Below, piece after piece: positions 22,181 to 33,357 of a stretch of DNA of 64,000 bases (its first letter is position 1; every line of letters starts with the position of its first letter). This DNA is from Chrysogorgia sp. JL179-B06 (Eukaryota > Cnidaria > Anthozoa > Scleralcyonacea > Chrysogorgiidae), in assembly GCA_035772405.1 (NCBI GenBank), contig JAYKKM010000142.1, positions 2,384,501 through 2,448,500 on the forward strand, written 5' to 3'. A model generated the notes under the pieces. That model worked only from the letters and a program-made list of their open reading frames with translations, searched no databases and was not told where the DNA came from. The translations under genes were made by a program, and so were the position numbers.

Positions 22181-22525
22181 TGCATCCTCACTTTGCAGCA
22201 TTTTTCAAGTTAATATTATTTCACAACTTTGTTCTGTTAGTTTTTTTAAATAAAATTAAGTTACTTACGTTATTCGTTGATTATTGCTTGCTACAACAGC
22301 TATCATTCATATTTGTGGATCCTATCAATCTATCCCATCAGATCCAATACATTGGAATCATAATCACATTAGGACCATAACAAATCCAAGTATAACCAGA
22401 ATCACCATCACGCTATGAACAATCCTTCTTTAAAATACATATAAAAGCGCCTGTTCATCCTCATCTCTCCATACGCGTAGAAATTAGTTCACAGCGAGAA
22501 AGGAAGGACACACGTACAGCGTCGT

Positions 22526-25500
22526 TTACTGCGGGCTCGTAATACAGTTGTTCCGGCCGCGGAACGTAATACAGTTCTTCCTCTTGCTTACGTGCGCACA
22601 AGTAACGACGTTGCCTGTGTCCAACCGGAATTTCTTGTTGACGCATCCAACATTTTTTGCACGAATTAAAAATCTTAGCGACGAGCCAGTTAATTCGAGT
22701 CCCGCGTGTTTAACGGCCTTCGGTACATTGAATGCCATTACGTTGCCACAATCACACCCCTTTGTGTTTAGATTAAACTTTATATACTCTTGGGCCTTAG
22801 AGGATGAACAGAAAAAATGTATTATTCATAAAATTATTCGGATATTTTAGCATGGTATGGAAAGAAAAGGCTTATAAAACAGTTAATTATACATGCAGGT
22901 CTCTATATCAAAAACTTAATATATCAATTGGTACTTTCCCTATTCAAATGAATTACCTGATCAGGATTGCTTTTAGCTTTTGTGACAATTTTTGTCAAAG
23001 CATTTTCCAAGGTTTTCGCTACGTGTGCCTCATTTTCAGATTTTGTCAAGAACTCGGATTCACACAATTCGCTCCAATCTCCCGACACCAGCACTTGGTA
23101 CTTCTCATACATGGTATTTTTAACAAATTGTACCACATCGTCCCAATAGTTTGTAAATAGATCTATATGCTGCAAAATCTAATAAATTAACAAATATTAC
23201 ATTGTTGTAACCTTTTTATAACATGCACTATATATTTAACCATATAGTTACTTAACTATTAGACCTGCAGCCGGAGTAGCCAACGAATAATGAGCGTATG
23301 GCCTCCGATGAAATAGTCCAACCGGCAAGAAGTTTTATTATTTTAGTATAAACCAACTGGTTAATAGTACAAAACATTATTGTAATGAAACGATTATTTT
23401 AAGAATTTTTGCCATTGTTCTGAACTAGATATCGAGTAGATCCGCTAAACAGAATGCAGGATTCAATCTTACCTGTCCTCAAGTTGGGTTATATATTATA
23501 AGATCACAGTGTCCCCACGTACGTGTTTTTATGTTAATCATTTTCATTTAATTGAAAACGTATCTACATGCAACATGAGTTTTACGTATCATATTTGCAC
23601 GATCACACAGACTGCGTGGAAACAAAAAATGTTGGGTTACGTCAGTACACTTTTCGTTCAAAAAAAGCTGTTCTCCAAAACGCTGATTCAGCGTTTACGT
23701 GAGGACGGTGAAAACTACGTCTGTTTTTGTATGAAAACGAACGCGTGTGGACATGGCCTTGAATAGGTATAGCTTATGAATTAAACAATTTGGGCAGTAA
23801 TTATAGATAAAATGAATATTATTATACCTTTCCTGTGGCGAACAGCAATGTTGCAAAGTTTTCCTCTGACCTTACATCAAGCTCCAAGGGCTTCAGATGA
23901 TTCTCAATTTCATGAAACAAAGGATCACTCGGCATTTCGGAGAAGTCCTTATATAGCTTGATAATTACACCAATACTTTTCGGGCTATCTTGTACAAGCT
24001 TGACAAACTCCGCTCTTCCCGAAAGGCGTTCTTTTAATCCCTGCGCACCGCTTTCTTTTTTTGCAAAGGGTATTGTTAGCAATCGTGTGAACAACCTGTT
24101 GAAAAAACACAGTAGATTTACAATTAAAAAATACAAATCTATAGTATATATACAAAGATACAAAGCTATATAGAAACGTTTACAAAACTATTTACTCGCA
24201 TTTTCATTCAAATTATTTTCACCTTGATGCGTCAGTTGCTCCGGTCTTCAACTTTTGTAGACCTTTTGCCAGCTTGCTGTAGTTTGTTGTGATTATGTGC
24301 TGCCAGTCGTGTCTCGTCCCATTGTTACCTTTTTTGCCTAGAATAAATTGGATATTTGACGAATATTTGGAGTCAACGAAAATGTTTTCACATGTATAGC
24401 TGGCAACTATTATGAAGATAAATAAAAAGGAAGGTGCAAAAAAAAAATGGAAATAATTTAACAGTTTTTAAAAACTCATCATTACACTAAGAAGCAACAC
24501 TTTTATATCTGGCTCTCGATCAGATTTTACACGAATCCTAAAATATTTCGGAAGAGGTGAATTATATATTAATATTTTAAATTCGAGTATTATCAGACAT
24601 ACGCGATTATACAGTAAAACTGTCAGTCGCTCCAATATTACAATGCTGTCAATATCATCCCACCAAGCTGGAATGGTGGTGTTTCCAAGGCTTTCAAACA
24701 GTTTGGCTTCTGAACCAGCTAAAATAGTAAGGAAAGAACAAGCCTTATACATAACATATGTAATGTTTGTTATTTATTACCATATATGATGATATTTGAA
24801 TTATATATGATATATGATGCGTCAATATATGATACATGACATTTATGATACATAACATTTATGATATATGCAGCTGCAGGAGCATTTATGATACATAACA
24901 CATTTAACATACTGTCACGTGATCTGGCATTTCTGCAAGGCTTCGGACAACAGAAAGGTTGAACGTATCCAAGAACGAGCGTTGAGCCGAGCGGTATATA
25001 ATAGAACTAAGAGCGATTCTTATGAAACACTCCTTGAGCGTGCTGGTTTGCCATCATTATATAATAGACGATTACAGGATATTGTTAAATGTATAAAGTA
25101 AAAAATCAACTTGCACCTAACAGTGTATCAGAAATATTTACCCTTAAACAATCTAGTTATTCATTAAGAAATGGTGATTTCGATATATCTAGATTCAATA
25201 CAGTCAATTATCGAAAACACTCACTACGTTATTTTGGACCAATGTTATGGTCAAGGTTAAGTAGTGATATTAGGAATTCTACAAGTCTTAAGGTATTTAA
25301 AAATGTTATTCGTAAGTTGGATATTAGAGCCTTTTAGAAAATAACAGTAACTGCTGTGAGCTTTGCAGTACATGAATGTTCCATGTATGTCTGACCAATC
25401 GTTTTAAGTTCATTGTAAATATTATTTTATTGTAAAATTATCTTATTATGCAATTGCCTATATTATCTTACTTTTATAATTTATTGGCAGTTAGATAGGA

Positions 25501-28214
25501 TATATTAACTTATCTGTAATTTATTAGTAGTTAGATAGGATATATAGTGTCCCCAATTAGCCTTCTTAGGCTAAATAATTTTGACACTTGAATAAAGTTA
25601 TTGTATTGTATTGTATTGTATTGTATGTTTATGATACAGCACACCATATATGATACATGACATTTATGATATATCATGGATATATGGAGCAGGCGGTCGG
25701 TTTCATACAAGTGGTTATATCGGTACTAATTTAAATATTAATTAGGGTTTTTGTATCTACTGCGCATGCGCTAGTAGATACCTTGCTGTCGTGCGAGTAG
25801 ACTGTATCGTGCGAGTAGACTGTATCGTGCGAGTAGCGTAAGTTAAGTTAACAAAAGAATGCCTTCGGAGCTATTCAAAACACAGAAAAATGGAACGAAG
25901 ATGAACGACTATGTTAACGACGACATGTGTCAAATTACAAGCGAAAACCAATCGTTATCTCGCAAAAGTTAAACCGTTTGTGGTTGCTTTCAGACTTTTC
26001 AGTCACTTGAAAACAAATTGACCTCTTTCTAAAGGTATTTCTAAATACGCCGTGGTTAGATTTCCGGCACCGGATCTTTAGGTTCAATGATATAATGGCT
26101 ATAGATCCGACATTGGCTTAAAATGCCTATAACGTCTGTGGGGATTTAACATATTTGTAATCTATGGATTCTCCTGAGATAAATTGTAATATATCTTGTC
26201 AGCTGAAAATTTCATCTTCATAGACTTTTTGCTGTTAAATGACGTCAAATCTTGCATCTGTAAAGAGGTTTTCATGCAGACAGATTCCCGATTTGACGTC
26301 ATTTCCGTCAACTTTAACAGCACAAAAGTCTACGAAGATGACATTTTCAGCTGACAAGATATATTACAATTTATCTCAGAAGAATCCATGGATTACATAA
26401 TCACTTCGTACGCCCCTGGGCCATTTCAAGTCTGGTAGCTACAACCACGGCCAGATGAGAAGAAATACCCAATATTAGCTCTATTTTAATCCTAATTCCT
26501 GTTAAGTTATTTTATTATCAGATCTTACCTCCAACACATTCTCGAACATTAAAAAGGGACATGGCAACCTCTACTGCTGACGATTTACCAGAAACTGGTA
26601 CTCCAATAGCCATCGTTACTGGAACACCCCGTATTGTATTACTAAGTAGCTGATAATGAAATGACATCGCCGCACCACCAAGAATTAAGAGGGCCGCTGG
26701 AGTGTCTGGACCGAAGAACTGTTCCTGGTTAAGTATCAATTTTCGTAAGCTCTCGCCGTCGTCAAGTTCTCCTAGTAGAATTGAAATTATTATTTTATGA
26801 ACTTATGTAGTCTTTCATAAACAAATATGACTACGATAGAACAAAAACCAGTAGAATGACAAAAAACCGTTGTCTACAACCATGAGGTACGCGCGTTCGC
26901 GTTACGTATGGGATGAATGCGAATGAGCTCATGCACCTATTACGTCAGACAGTATTGCTGTTCTCTTCTATCTTAAATCATAATTAATAAACTGAAGACA
27001 CGGGATATACGCTGAGCTGCACGGGTATTGATAACCATGCAAGGGTCTTATCGCTGGCCCGCTCCCCACGCCATCCCCGTAAACTGGACTGTAAGATACC
27101 CCCAGAAAAATGTCCCAACAAAATGACGAATTTATGCGGTTCCTTTGGCATGTTAGCCACAACTGGCCAATAATTTTGAAACGGACTGCTGGCGATAGCT
27201 TAGACCCGTACGTTTCGCAAATATTTTTAATTATGCAAATACAATGTGTGTGTTTTCACTTCACACGGTTGGTCATTGTTAATTGTATACTACGGGCTAA
27301 TAAGTGAGTTTTTAATTCGTAATTTATAATTCATAATTTTTATTCATAATAAACGAAAAAGTATTTGTTTGCCTACCTTCGTAATTATATGAAGAGTGAC
27401 CTTCTCCAATCATGGCATATGGTGATTCGGCGTTGTCTACTTTTCTAACCTTCCCTTCCTCCAGGGTTAGCTGCGCCGTTTTACTGAGAACCCATACTGG
27501 TGGATCCGAGTATGGTTGCAAGCCAAGAACCTTTAAAAATACAGTTCAAGCAGATAAATGTAAATTATAGACAAACTGTAAAACAACAGTGCATACACAA
27601 ATACAGTACTATAACTACACACGCACATACACACGAATTTTTGCAACGGCAAATTGTAACCAGTCGATTTTTTATTGTGCATACCTCAACAGGAATTAAT
27701 TTTCTGCAGTCTGTACTCTTTTCGTACTCGTCACACATTGATTTAAGCCATCCTGGAAGGAAATCTTTTGACGAGGTGATCCATAAACGACTTGAACCAA
27801 GCTTGTTCACGATGGTGTATTGATCACTCATGTCTCTACGTGTAACAAAAACACTTTCCAACCTAGTAACATGTAAGGAAGAACAAGTTACACGAGGTAC
27901 AACACAACATATAGAAAAAAGTAAATTTAAACGTAAAATGAAACTTGTTAAACTTACCACTCTGCTTCTGCCCCTTCTCTGTTGTTTTTTGGTTTGGCTC
28001 TCACCATAAAACCAAAAGTATCCTCGTTTTTAATAACGATTCCCTCGCATTTTAAAATAAAATTAGAGAGGGCACAAAATTGGTCTGACCGCATAACGCC
28101 ATATTCGCCTTTTAATTCCACAATTTTTTGTTTTTCATGTTCACCTTTTTTCTTCGCTTTGCCTTTAGATGCTTTCTCTTTACTAGCTTTATCCTGAGAT
28201 GTGCTCCCGTTCAT
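22526..28214 (-). CDS. Nine-exon gene for a P-loop protein, probably host
   Basis: Exons, 5' to 3': 27958-28214, 27685-27862, 27377-27530, 26529-26771, 24603-24718, 24223-24337, 23828-24095, 22957-23169, 22526-22795. Ends follow GT/AG and the frame carries through, except that the phase between exons 5 and 6 does not fit, so one border there is wrong or the gene is damaged. The N-terminus is Lys/Glu-rich; exon 4 has LLILGGAAMSFHYQLL followed by a P-loop GVPVSGKSS, then exon 5 has PAWWDDID, a plausible Walker-B-like segment. The layout recalls the DUF927-like helicase/ATPase proteins common in invertebrates; that is a tentative likeness. Exon 9 contains a Cys-rich segment (CDCGN) and a basic C-terminus. 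A LINE fragment and a foldback element sit in intron 4. Confidence 0.55.
24905..25627 (+). mobile_element. 3' fragment of a LINE (CR1/L2-like)
   Basis: Encodes only the C-terminal tail of a LINE reverse transcriptase (VERIQERALSRAVYN, then HSLRYFGPMLWSRLS) with a one-base frame change near 25090-25100. It is followed by a 3' UTR ending in aataaagttattg plus five TTGTA units, typical of this group's 3' ends. It is inserted in a tract of TGATACATGACATTTA-type repeats, antisense to the surrounding gene, within its intron 4. Confidence 0.8.
25790..25845. repeat. Short tandem repeat, 18-bp unit
   Basis: The unit gtgcgagtagactgtatc occurs about two and a half times. Confidence 0.75.
26157..26403. 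mobile_element. Foldback/MITE-like element, ~245 bp
   Basis: A left arm (26157-26250: …agataaattgtaatatatct…, …gacgtcaaatc) and its imperfect reverse complement (26288-26403) surround a ~37-bp loop. Mismatches in the arms indicate age. Located in intron 4 of the P-loop gene. No coding capacity. Confidence 0.75.
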
Positions 28215-29360
28215 GGCTGCCTCTGATCTGATGCAGCTCGAACATTGAGTACGATTTTATGCATGCATGCATGCAAACGTATTTTGCTAAAGGCGGCTAG
28301 AAAACGATTGATCACTTGACTTAGCCATATTGCCGGAAAGGTGGAGTTTTTTCCTACCTCGGGAACGCCTTGTTATTTCTAAAACACATTTAAGTGGAAA
28401 GCGTTGTGTTGATTGTGCTAAAACTTAAACGGAAATTAAATGTTCAATATTTTTTATGCATTATTCAAGCTAGTATATCTCATGTGAACATGAGTGCAGA
28501 AGATATCAATTTTATCTTCACGTGTGAAGATTATATAATCATGGCATTTCATCGATTTCAATATAAGAAACAGAACATCGTATCGTCGACGAGAAGATAA
28601 AATTCGTATCTCCGCACGGCCATGTATATCCTCTCTCTCCCTATAAATGATATATTACAATATATATATATATATATATACAGGCAAAAAACTTCAAGTA
28701 AAAATATATGCAATTGACCACCGGTTATTCGAGTTTCACGTTCAAAGCGATCATCACACTAAAGATTAGGTGTACAGGTGCAGGGGTTTAAATCTAAGGT
28801 TATTTACATAAAAACTAAGGTTGATCGCATGCATAAAAGCCTAGAGTTATTTACATAACACTTATTGTCATGTCAGTATTTCGATACGAGTGTTTATATA
28901 CCTTTTGTTTAATAAAAATCGTTTGTCTGCGTATAAGATAAAAAAGTTTTTCTGTTGTGAATTACAAATCTTGCTACCGCTCTGGTATGGTCTTGCGTGT
29001 TTCAGGATCGACCACTTAATAATTTCCTTTCACTTAATTTCCTTTCCACTTAACATTTTTTTATTTATCTACCGTAGAATCTCAGAAGTAAGCGCCCCCG
29101 AGCGTAATTAACCTTCCCTTCGAAAGTAGCCGCCTTTTTGCATTACCATGCACGCGAATATTTATTTATGCCAGTACACCAGTACAAGAACACTAGTTTG
29201 TAGAGCAGGGGCGGTTGTAAGACGCCTGGGTATCTTATCCGCGGCAGATAAGTTGAAACGAGAACTGAGAACAGCGCTACTCAATATATCTTCAGTGAAC
29301 AACCGCATGGGTCTTATAATACACAGTGTCTATGTTATAATTACAACCCACTTAGCGTAT
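28215..29360. other. Upstream flank of the P-loop gene; no gene seen
   Basis: Contains a tgcatgcatgcatgc run (~28260), a TA microsatellite (~28660-28680) and AT-rich sequence. Short frames here have no recognisable content. Confidence 0.4.
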
Positions 29361-29369
29361 GCCGTTTAC
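29361..29369. repeat. 9-bp target-site duplication, left
   Basis: gccgtttac, repeated exactly at 30401-30409 on the other side of the inverted-repeat element. Confidence 0.8.
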
Positions 29370-30400
29370 GAGTGTAACCAAAAGTCGAGAGTCGAGAGTA
29401 AAAGTCGAGAGTCGAGACTAAAAAGTCGAGAGTCGACAAATGTCGAAAAAATGACGAATAAAATATATTATATACATATATAATGGTTAAAAATTACATA
29501 AAACACGTACGATGCGTAGAGTCTCTTTCAGCACGTAAACACGAAAACGAAAGTCTGAACGGAAGACAAGATATATCCAATTACTACCAATTTTATTATC
29601 TAACGGCTAACAAAGTAACAACATACAAGCGAATATGAAGTGAATATATATATGTGTGTTTCAGTTATTCGTTCGTTATGTCAGGCTGAAGAACCATATG
29701 AAACGCAACATTCTGCGTAATAAAAATACTGTAAATAAAGCGCCGAAATGTCGGAGAGCCGCAAGCAGCGACACCTCGCCTGCAGATATTTCCGTAGACA
29801 AGAACCGAAATAACATCTTCGAATATTCTTCCCGCCAATTAGGTATAGTATGGATTTTCGCACGAATTTCTATTGGGTGCGCCTCTGCGGAACCAACGTG
29901 GTCTTGTTCTTCTAATATTCTCAGCCCAGCCAATTAACTATAACGAGACAGTTGATATATTTTATTGGGAAAAGGTCTATTATTATTGAAACCAGTGCAT
30001 AATAACCCATTCTGAATAAGACATTTATCGTAATATTGTATTAAATGAAAATTTTTGTATTATATGGGTGGGTAATTGGAACTACATTGGTCTTGATCAA
30101 GTTGATTGGGTATTTTTATTACGCAGAATGTGCATGCGTTTCGCCTGGTTCTTCTGTCTGACAAATTTAGTACTAATTGGTTATTGGATATATCTTGGTT
30201 TCCGTTTAGACTTCGTTTGCGTGTTTTGACATGCTGAAATAACTTTTTTTAACTTTTGAAACATTATATGTTACAATATATTATATTCGTCATTTTTTCG
30301 ACATTTGTCGACTCTCGACTTTTTAGTCTCGACTCTCGACTTTTTCTCTCGACTCTCGACTTTTTCTCTCGACGCTCGACCTCGACTTTTGGTTACACTC
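29370..30400. mobile_element. Non-autonomous TIR transposon, Mutator-like
   Basis: 1,031 bp between perfect 9-bp duplications. The ends are inverted repeats of ~95-120 bp that begin gagtgtaaccaaaagtcgag and continue as variable numbers of GTCGAGA units (…agtcgagagtcgagact…), ending near tgtcgaaaaaatgacgaat. The right end has more GTCGAGA units than the left. The 9-bp duplication and long TIRs fit Mutator-like (MULE) elements. The interior has no transposase; a 93-codon frame (29656-29937) looks non-coding. Confidence 0.75.
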
Positions 30401-30409
30401 GCCGTTTAC
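30401..30409. repeat. 9-bp target-site duplication, right
   Basis: gccgtttac, identical to 29361-29369. Confidence 0.8.
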
Positions 30410-30580
30410 CATTAAACGTTGTCATTATTCTAAAGTGTCAATTTTAATTGTGTTAAAACACTTATCTATTCAGATATTTTCTATCAAAGTTCTTAGTTAC
30501 TGTTGTGCTTAATATATATATTTGATCAAGTGAACGAAAATTACTCATTGTTTATATACGCATCTGGTCCAACGTTCTGG

Positions 30581-30660
30581 TAACCAAAAGTTGAGAGTAA
30601 ATGTCGAGGATAATAGTCGAGGATAAAAGTCGAGGGTTGATAGTAAATAAAATGACAAAA
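30581..30660. repeat. Solo, degenerate end of the same TIR family
   Basis: ggtaaccaaaagttgagag followed by GTCGAGGATAA units and aaaatgacaaaac matches the tip of the 29370-30400 element with many substitutions. Confidence 0.6.
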
Positions 30661-30829
30661 CATTTTAAAAAATCATGATAATTATTTTATTGCGAGCTAA
30701 AGCAGCAATTGAATAAATATTGTTTACTTTAAATATAATAATGTTTTAGCTTAATAGTTTTTAATGCGATTTATTGCTGCATTCAATGGTCTAAGCGTCA
30801 ATATGAGCAATTAAACATCACATTTCGTA

Positions 30830-31434
30830 TCCCACTGCACGATATATGTTTATGCAGTTTAACTTTGATTTAATATACCTCAGTGGCCTTTGACAGACAA
30901 ATTATTTTTACATCATGTCAAAACGCTTCATGCACGATTACATGTTTCAGCTATTGCATGTGTTTTTTCATTGCAAAACTCCGCATTGCGCGTATTAAAA
31001 CGTATATATCCAAGGTAATTGAGACAGGATGAAATTTGTCAAAAATTCCCTGTCGAAAACACACCCAATTCTAATTTTACATAAACTTTTACCTCAAACC
31101 GAGCATGCTGCAATTAGGCAGATTAGAAATATGAAACATGCAGGTTAACTGCACGATATGTTTATCACACCTTATAACTTTATTTTAATATACCTCAGGG
31201 GCCTTTGACGACAGACAAATTTTTTTTTACATGTCAAACTCTTCATGCACGATTACATGATTCAGCTACTAACACATGAAACATTGTGTTTTTTCAATGC
31301 AAAACTCCGCATTGCGCGTATTAAAACGTATATATCCAAGGTAATTGAGACAGGATGAAATTTGTCATAAATTCCCTGTCGAAAACACACCCAATTCTAA
31401 TTTTACATAAACTTTTACCTCAAACCAAACATGC
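30830..31434. repeat. ~310-330 bp tandem repeat, left of the Polinton
   Basis: Two units, the second interrupted by the Polinton. Diagnostic words: gcacgatat…gtttat, aatatacctcag, actccgcattgcgcgtatt, gagacaggatgaaatttgtc, catgctgcaatta. The array resumes on the right at 50018-50575 and a further partial copy lies at ~51400-51480. Confidence 0.8.
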
Positions 31435-31440
31435 TGCAAT
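31435..31440. repeat. 6-bp target-site duplication, left
   Basis: tgcaat, repeated at 50018-50023. Neighbouring units of the tandem repeat show the uninterrupted site (catgctgcaattaagcag at ~50338), which serves as an internal empty-site control. Confidence 0.9.
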
Positions 31441-31609
31441 AGTAGTATAGCAAGTAGGGCTGCGAGCCCAATCGACGTCAAACGTGAATATAAACACCAA
31501 AACATCACCAAATTTTGCCAAATCGCGATTCGACAAATTTGACGATGTTTTGGTGTTTATATTCACGTTTGACGTCGAATAAGCTCTCAGCCCTACTTGC
31601 TATACTACT
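31441..31609. repeat. 169-bp terminal palindrome of the left TIR
   Basis: The outer arm (agtagtatagcaagtagggc…) and inner arm (…gccctacttgctatactact) pair around a centre atcgcgat near 31525. Mismatches cluster in two places (near 31463-31474 and 31505-31516). The identical structure occurs at 49849-50017. Confidence 0.9.
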
Positions 31610-32259
31610 ACAGCGATCGTTAGTCAATCTAGACACCCTTCGCACGTTTTCTACTAAATTGATGTCAAACACACGCGAGACTAGCGAAACAATACCAAGT
31701 TTATACTAAATTTGACACCATTTCAGCCACATTTAAAAAATAGAAAGTGTCGTTTCAAAATTCTCACAAATTACATTTAGGAAAAAATAGAAAGTGTCAT
31801 TTCAACATTTTCGCGTGTTAAAAAAATAAAATGTGGTACGAGCCCACTCTCACATATTAAAAAATAGAGAGTGTCATTTCAACATTTTCACAAATTTGTC
31901 AAATCACATTTAAAAAATAGTCGTTTCAACATTTTCACAAAATTTGTTAAATCACGTTTAAAAAATAGAAAGTGTCGTTTCAACATTTTCACAAATTTGT
32001 CAAATCACATTTAAAAAAATAGTCGTTTCAACATTTTCACAAATTTGTCAAATCACATTTAAAAAAATAGTCGTTTAAATATTTTCACAAATTTGTCAAA
32101 TCACATTTAAAAAAATAGTCGTTTAAACATTTTTACAAATCTATGTGTCGTAAAAGTGTCTCACGCGTGATAAAATTGCCACCTGTTATGCAAATTAGGT
32201 TATTGCCACCTGTTAATAATAGATTAGTCCGTTTGTTCACTATTTTCAGCGTTTGTCGC
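31441..32259. repeat. Left terminal inverted repeat of the Polinton, 819 bp
   Basis: Pairs with 49199-50017 over its full length with no difference noticed by eye. Order from the tip: a 169-bp imperfect palindrome (31441-31609), a spacer, then a run of ~47-60 bp iterons (acaaatttgtcaaatcacat plus ttaaaaaaatagtcgttt) to ~32130, and finally the last 13 codons or so of the neighbouring gene. Confidence 0.95.
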
Positions 32260-32739
32260 ACTTCTAAAATGGTGATCGTACACATATTTTGACGTTGTGA
32301 TCCCTCCCGACAACAAGTCTAAGAAAGGTACGTACGGTGTCACAACCGCGACAATGCTCTCAACGTCTTTCTTTAGTAGCGAGTCTTTTTGCAACTCATC
32401 ATTTAGTTCGTCAGGGTTCTCAATAGCGTTCAACCCATCCAGTAAGCTGGCGAATTTGCTGATTAGCAAGTCAGTGAGAAAAGCGTTTGCGATTTCCATT
32501 CTCTTCAACTCATATTGACGCCATATCTTGTCGATAACCTTTGCGGACGCTTTTTTAATATACGCTTCAGATTGGCTTACCACACCATCGCCAGACAGTC
32601 TAATAAGTTCGGCTCTCCTAACGTCAATGCCGTCTTCCACAGTCGAGGCACTAGCGGCTTGAGTATCCTCAACTAATTCCTCAATCGTGGGGTTTTCTTC
32701 ACTTTTGCGTTTCACCATCACGCTATTACTTATACCCAT
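32224..32739 (-). CDS. Polinton left-terminal protein, unrecognised
   Basis: 171 residues from the ATG at 32739, 4 bp after the ATPase gene ends, so probably co-transcribed. Mostly charged and helical; residues ~55-85 (basic, KKASAKVIDKIWRQYELKR) and a hydrophobic stretch at ~128-150. The last 12 residues (…ATNAENSEQTD) are encoded inside the left TIR and are therefore identical to the tail of the DNA polymerase frame at the other end. No family recognised; a virion or packaging role is suggested only by position. Confidence 0.6.
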   Translation of the reverse strand: MGISNSVMVKRKSEENPTIEELVEDTQAASASTVEDGIDVRRAELIRLSGDGVVSQSEAYIKKASAKVIDKIWRQYELKRMEIANAFLTDLLISKFASLLDGLNAIENPDELNDELQKDSLLKKDVESIVAVVTPYVPFLDLLSGGITTSKYVYDHHFRSATNAENSEQTD

Positions 32740-32742
32740 ATT

Positions 32743-33342
32743 TTATTGCGGAATAACAACTTCGTGACTGTACGGATAGCGCAGTGAGATTTCGAGTCTA
32801 GCGTACTTATTATTTTTTAATGTGGTCACAATCGCCAACGCTTCCTCTTTGCTAATGTTTCCAAGATAATCGTCAATAACAACCTTCATATCACTTCTGC
32901 TCGGACAGTAAAAGCAAATGAGCTTACTAATGTTTTCTCTATACGGTTTTGCGATCGACGTCAGTTGTTGTGTGATGACAATAACGCTCAACATAAAATG
33001 TCGCGCACTAAAAGCTAAGTTGACCAACTGACTAGTCCTATTCTTAACATCTTGAGAGCTCGCACAGTCGTCCAACACAATCAGAGTGTTAGTGCCTTTA
33101 AAAACATTTGTTACACACTTGAGAACAGCGTCGACACTGTCTTGCGCGCAGTCTATCGCTAACACGTCGGGGTCGCGCACATATTTCCAATCTTGGTACG
33201 CTTTGTTCCACTCGAAAGTAGGACAAATCAACACAATGTAGTCAAATTTACTAAAGTACTCAGATTCCAATGTTTCCAGCAAATAATGCGTCTTACCACA
33301 AGCTGTCATACCAACAATTAACATATTAAACGGAGTCTCCAT
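32743..33342 (-). CDS. FtsK/HerA-type DNA-packaging ATPase (A32-like)
   Basis: 199 residues from the ATG at 33342. Walker A GMTACGKTH at residues ~11-19, Walker B TLIVLDDC at ~86-93, and a conserved polar box VITQQLT at ~122-128. Size and motif spacing fit the short Polinton and virophage packaging ATPases, which pump genome DNA into the capsid. Sits between the capsid gene and the terminal gene in the minus-strand block; spacing of 15 and 4 bp implies one transcript. Confidence 0.9.
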   Translation of the reverse strand: METPFNMLIVGMTACGKTHYLLETLESEYFSKFDYIVLICPTFEWNKAYQDWKYVRDPDVLAIDCAQDSVDAVLKCVTNVFKGTNTLIVLDDCASSQDVKNRTSQLVNLAFSARHFMLSVIVITQQLTSIAKPYRENISKLICFYCPSRSDMKVVIDDYLGNISKEEALAIVTTLKNNKYARLEISLRYPYSHEVVIPQ

Positions 33343-33357
33343 TAACTCACGTTTGAT

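Noticed and set aside
29676..29933. 85-codon frame inside the Mutator-like element, a possible transposase remnant
   Set aside because: No transposase motifs; both strands are open here, which argues for chance.
31515..31709. 64-codon frame in the left TIR (also 49749-49943 in the right)
   Set aside because: Identical in both TIRs and lying across the terminal palindrome; repeated because the TIR is repeated, with no support for coding.
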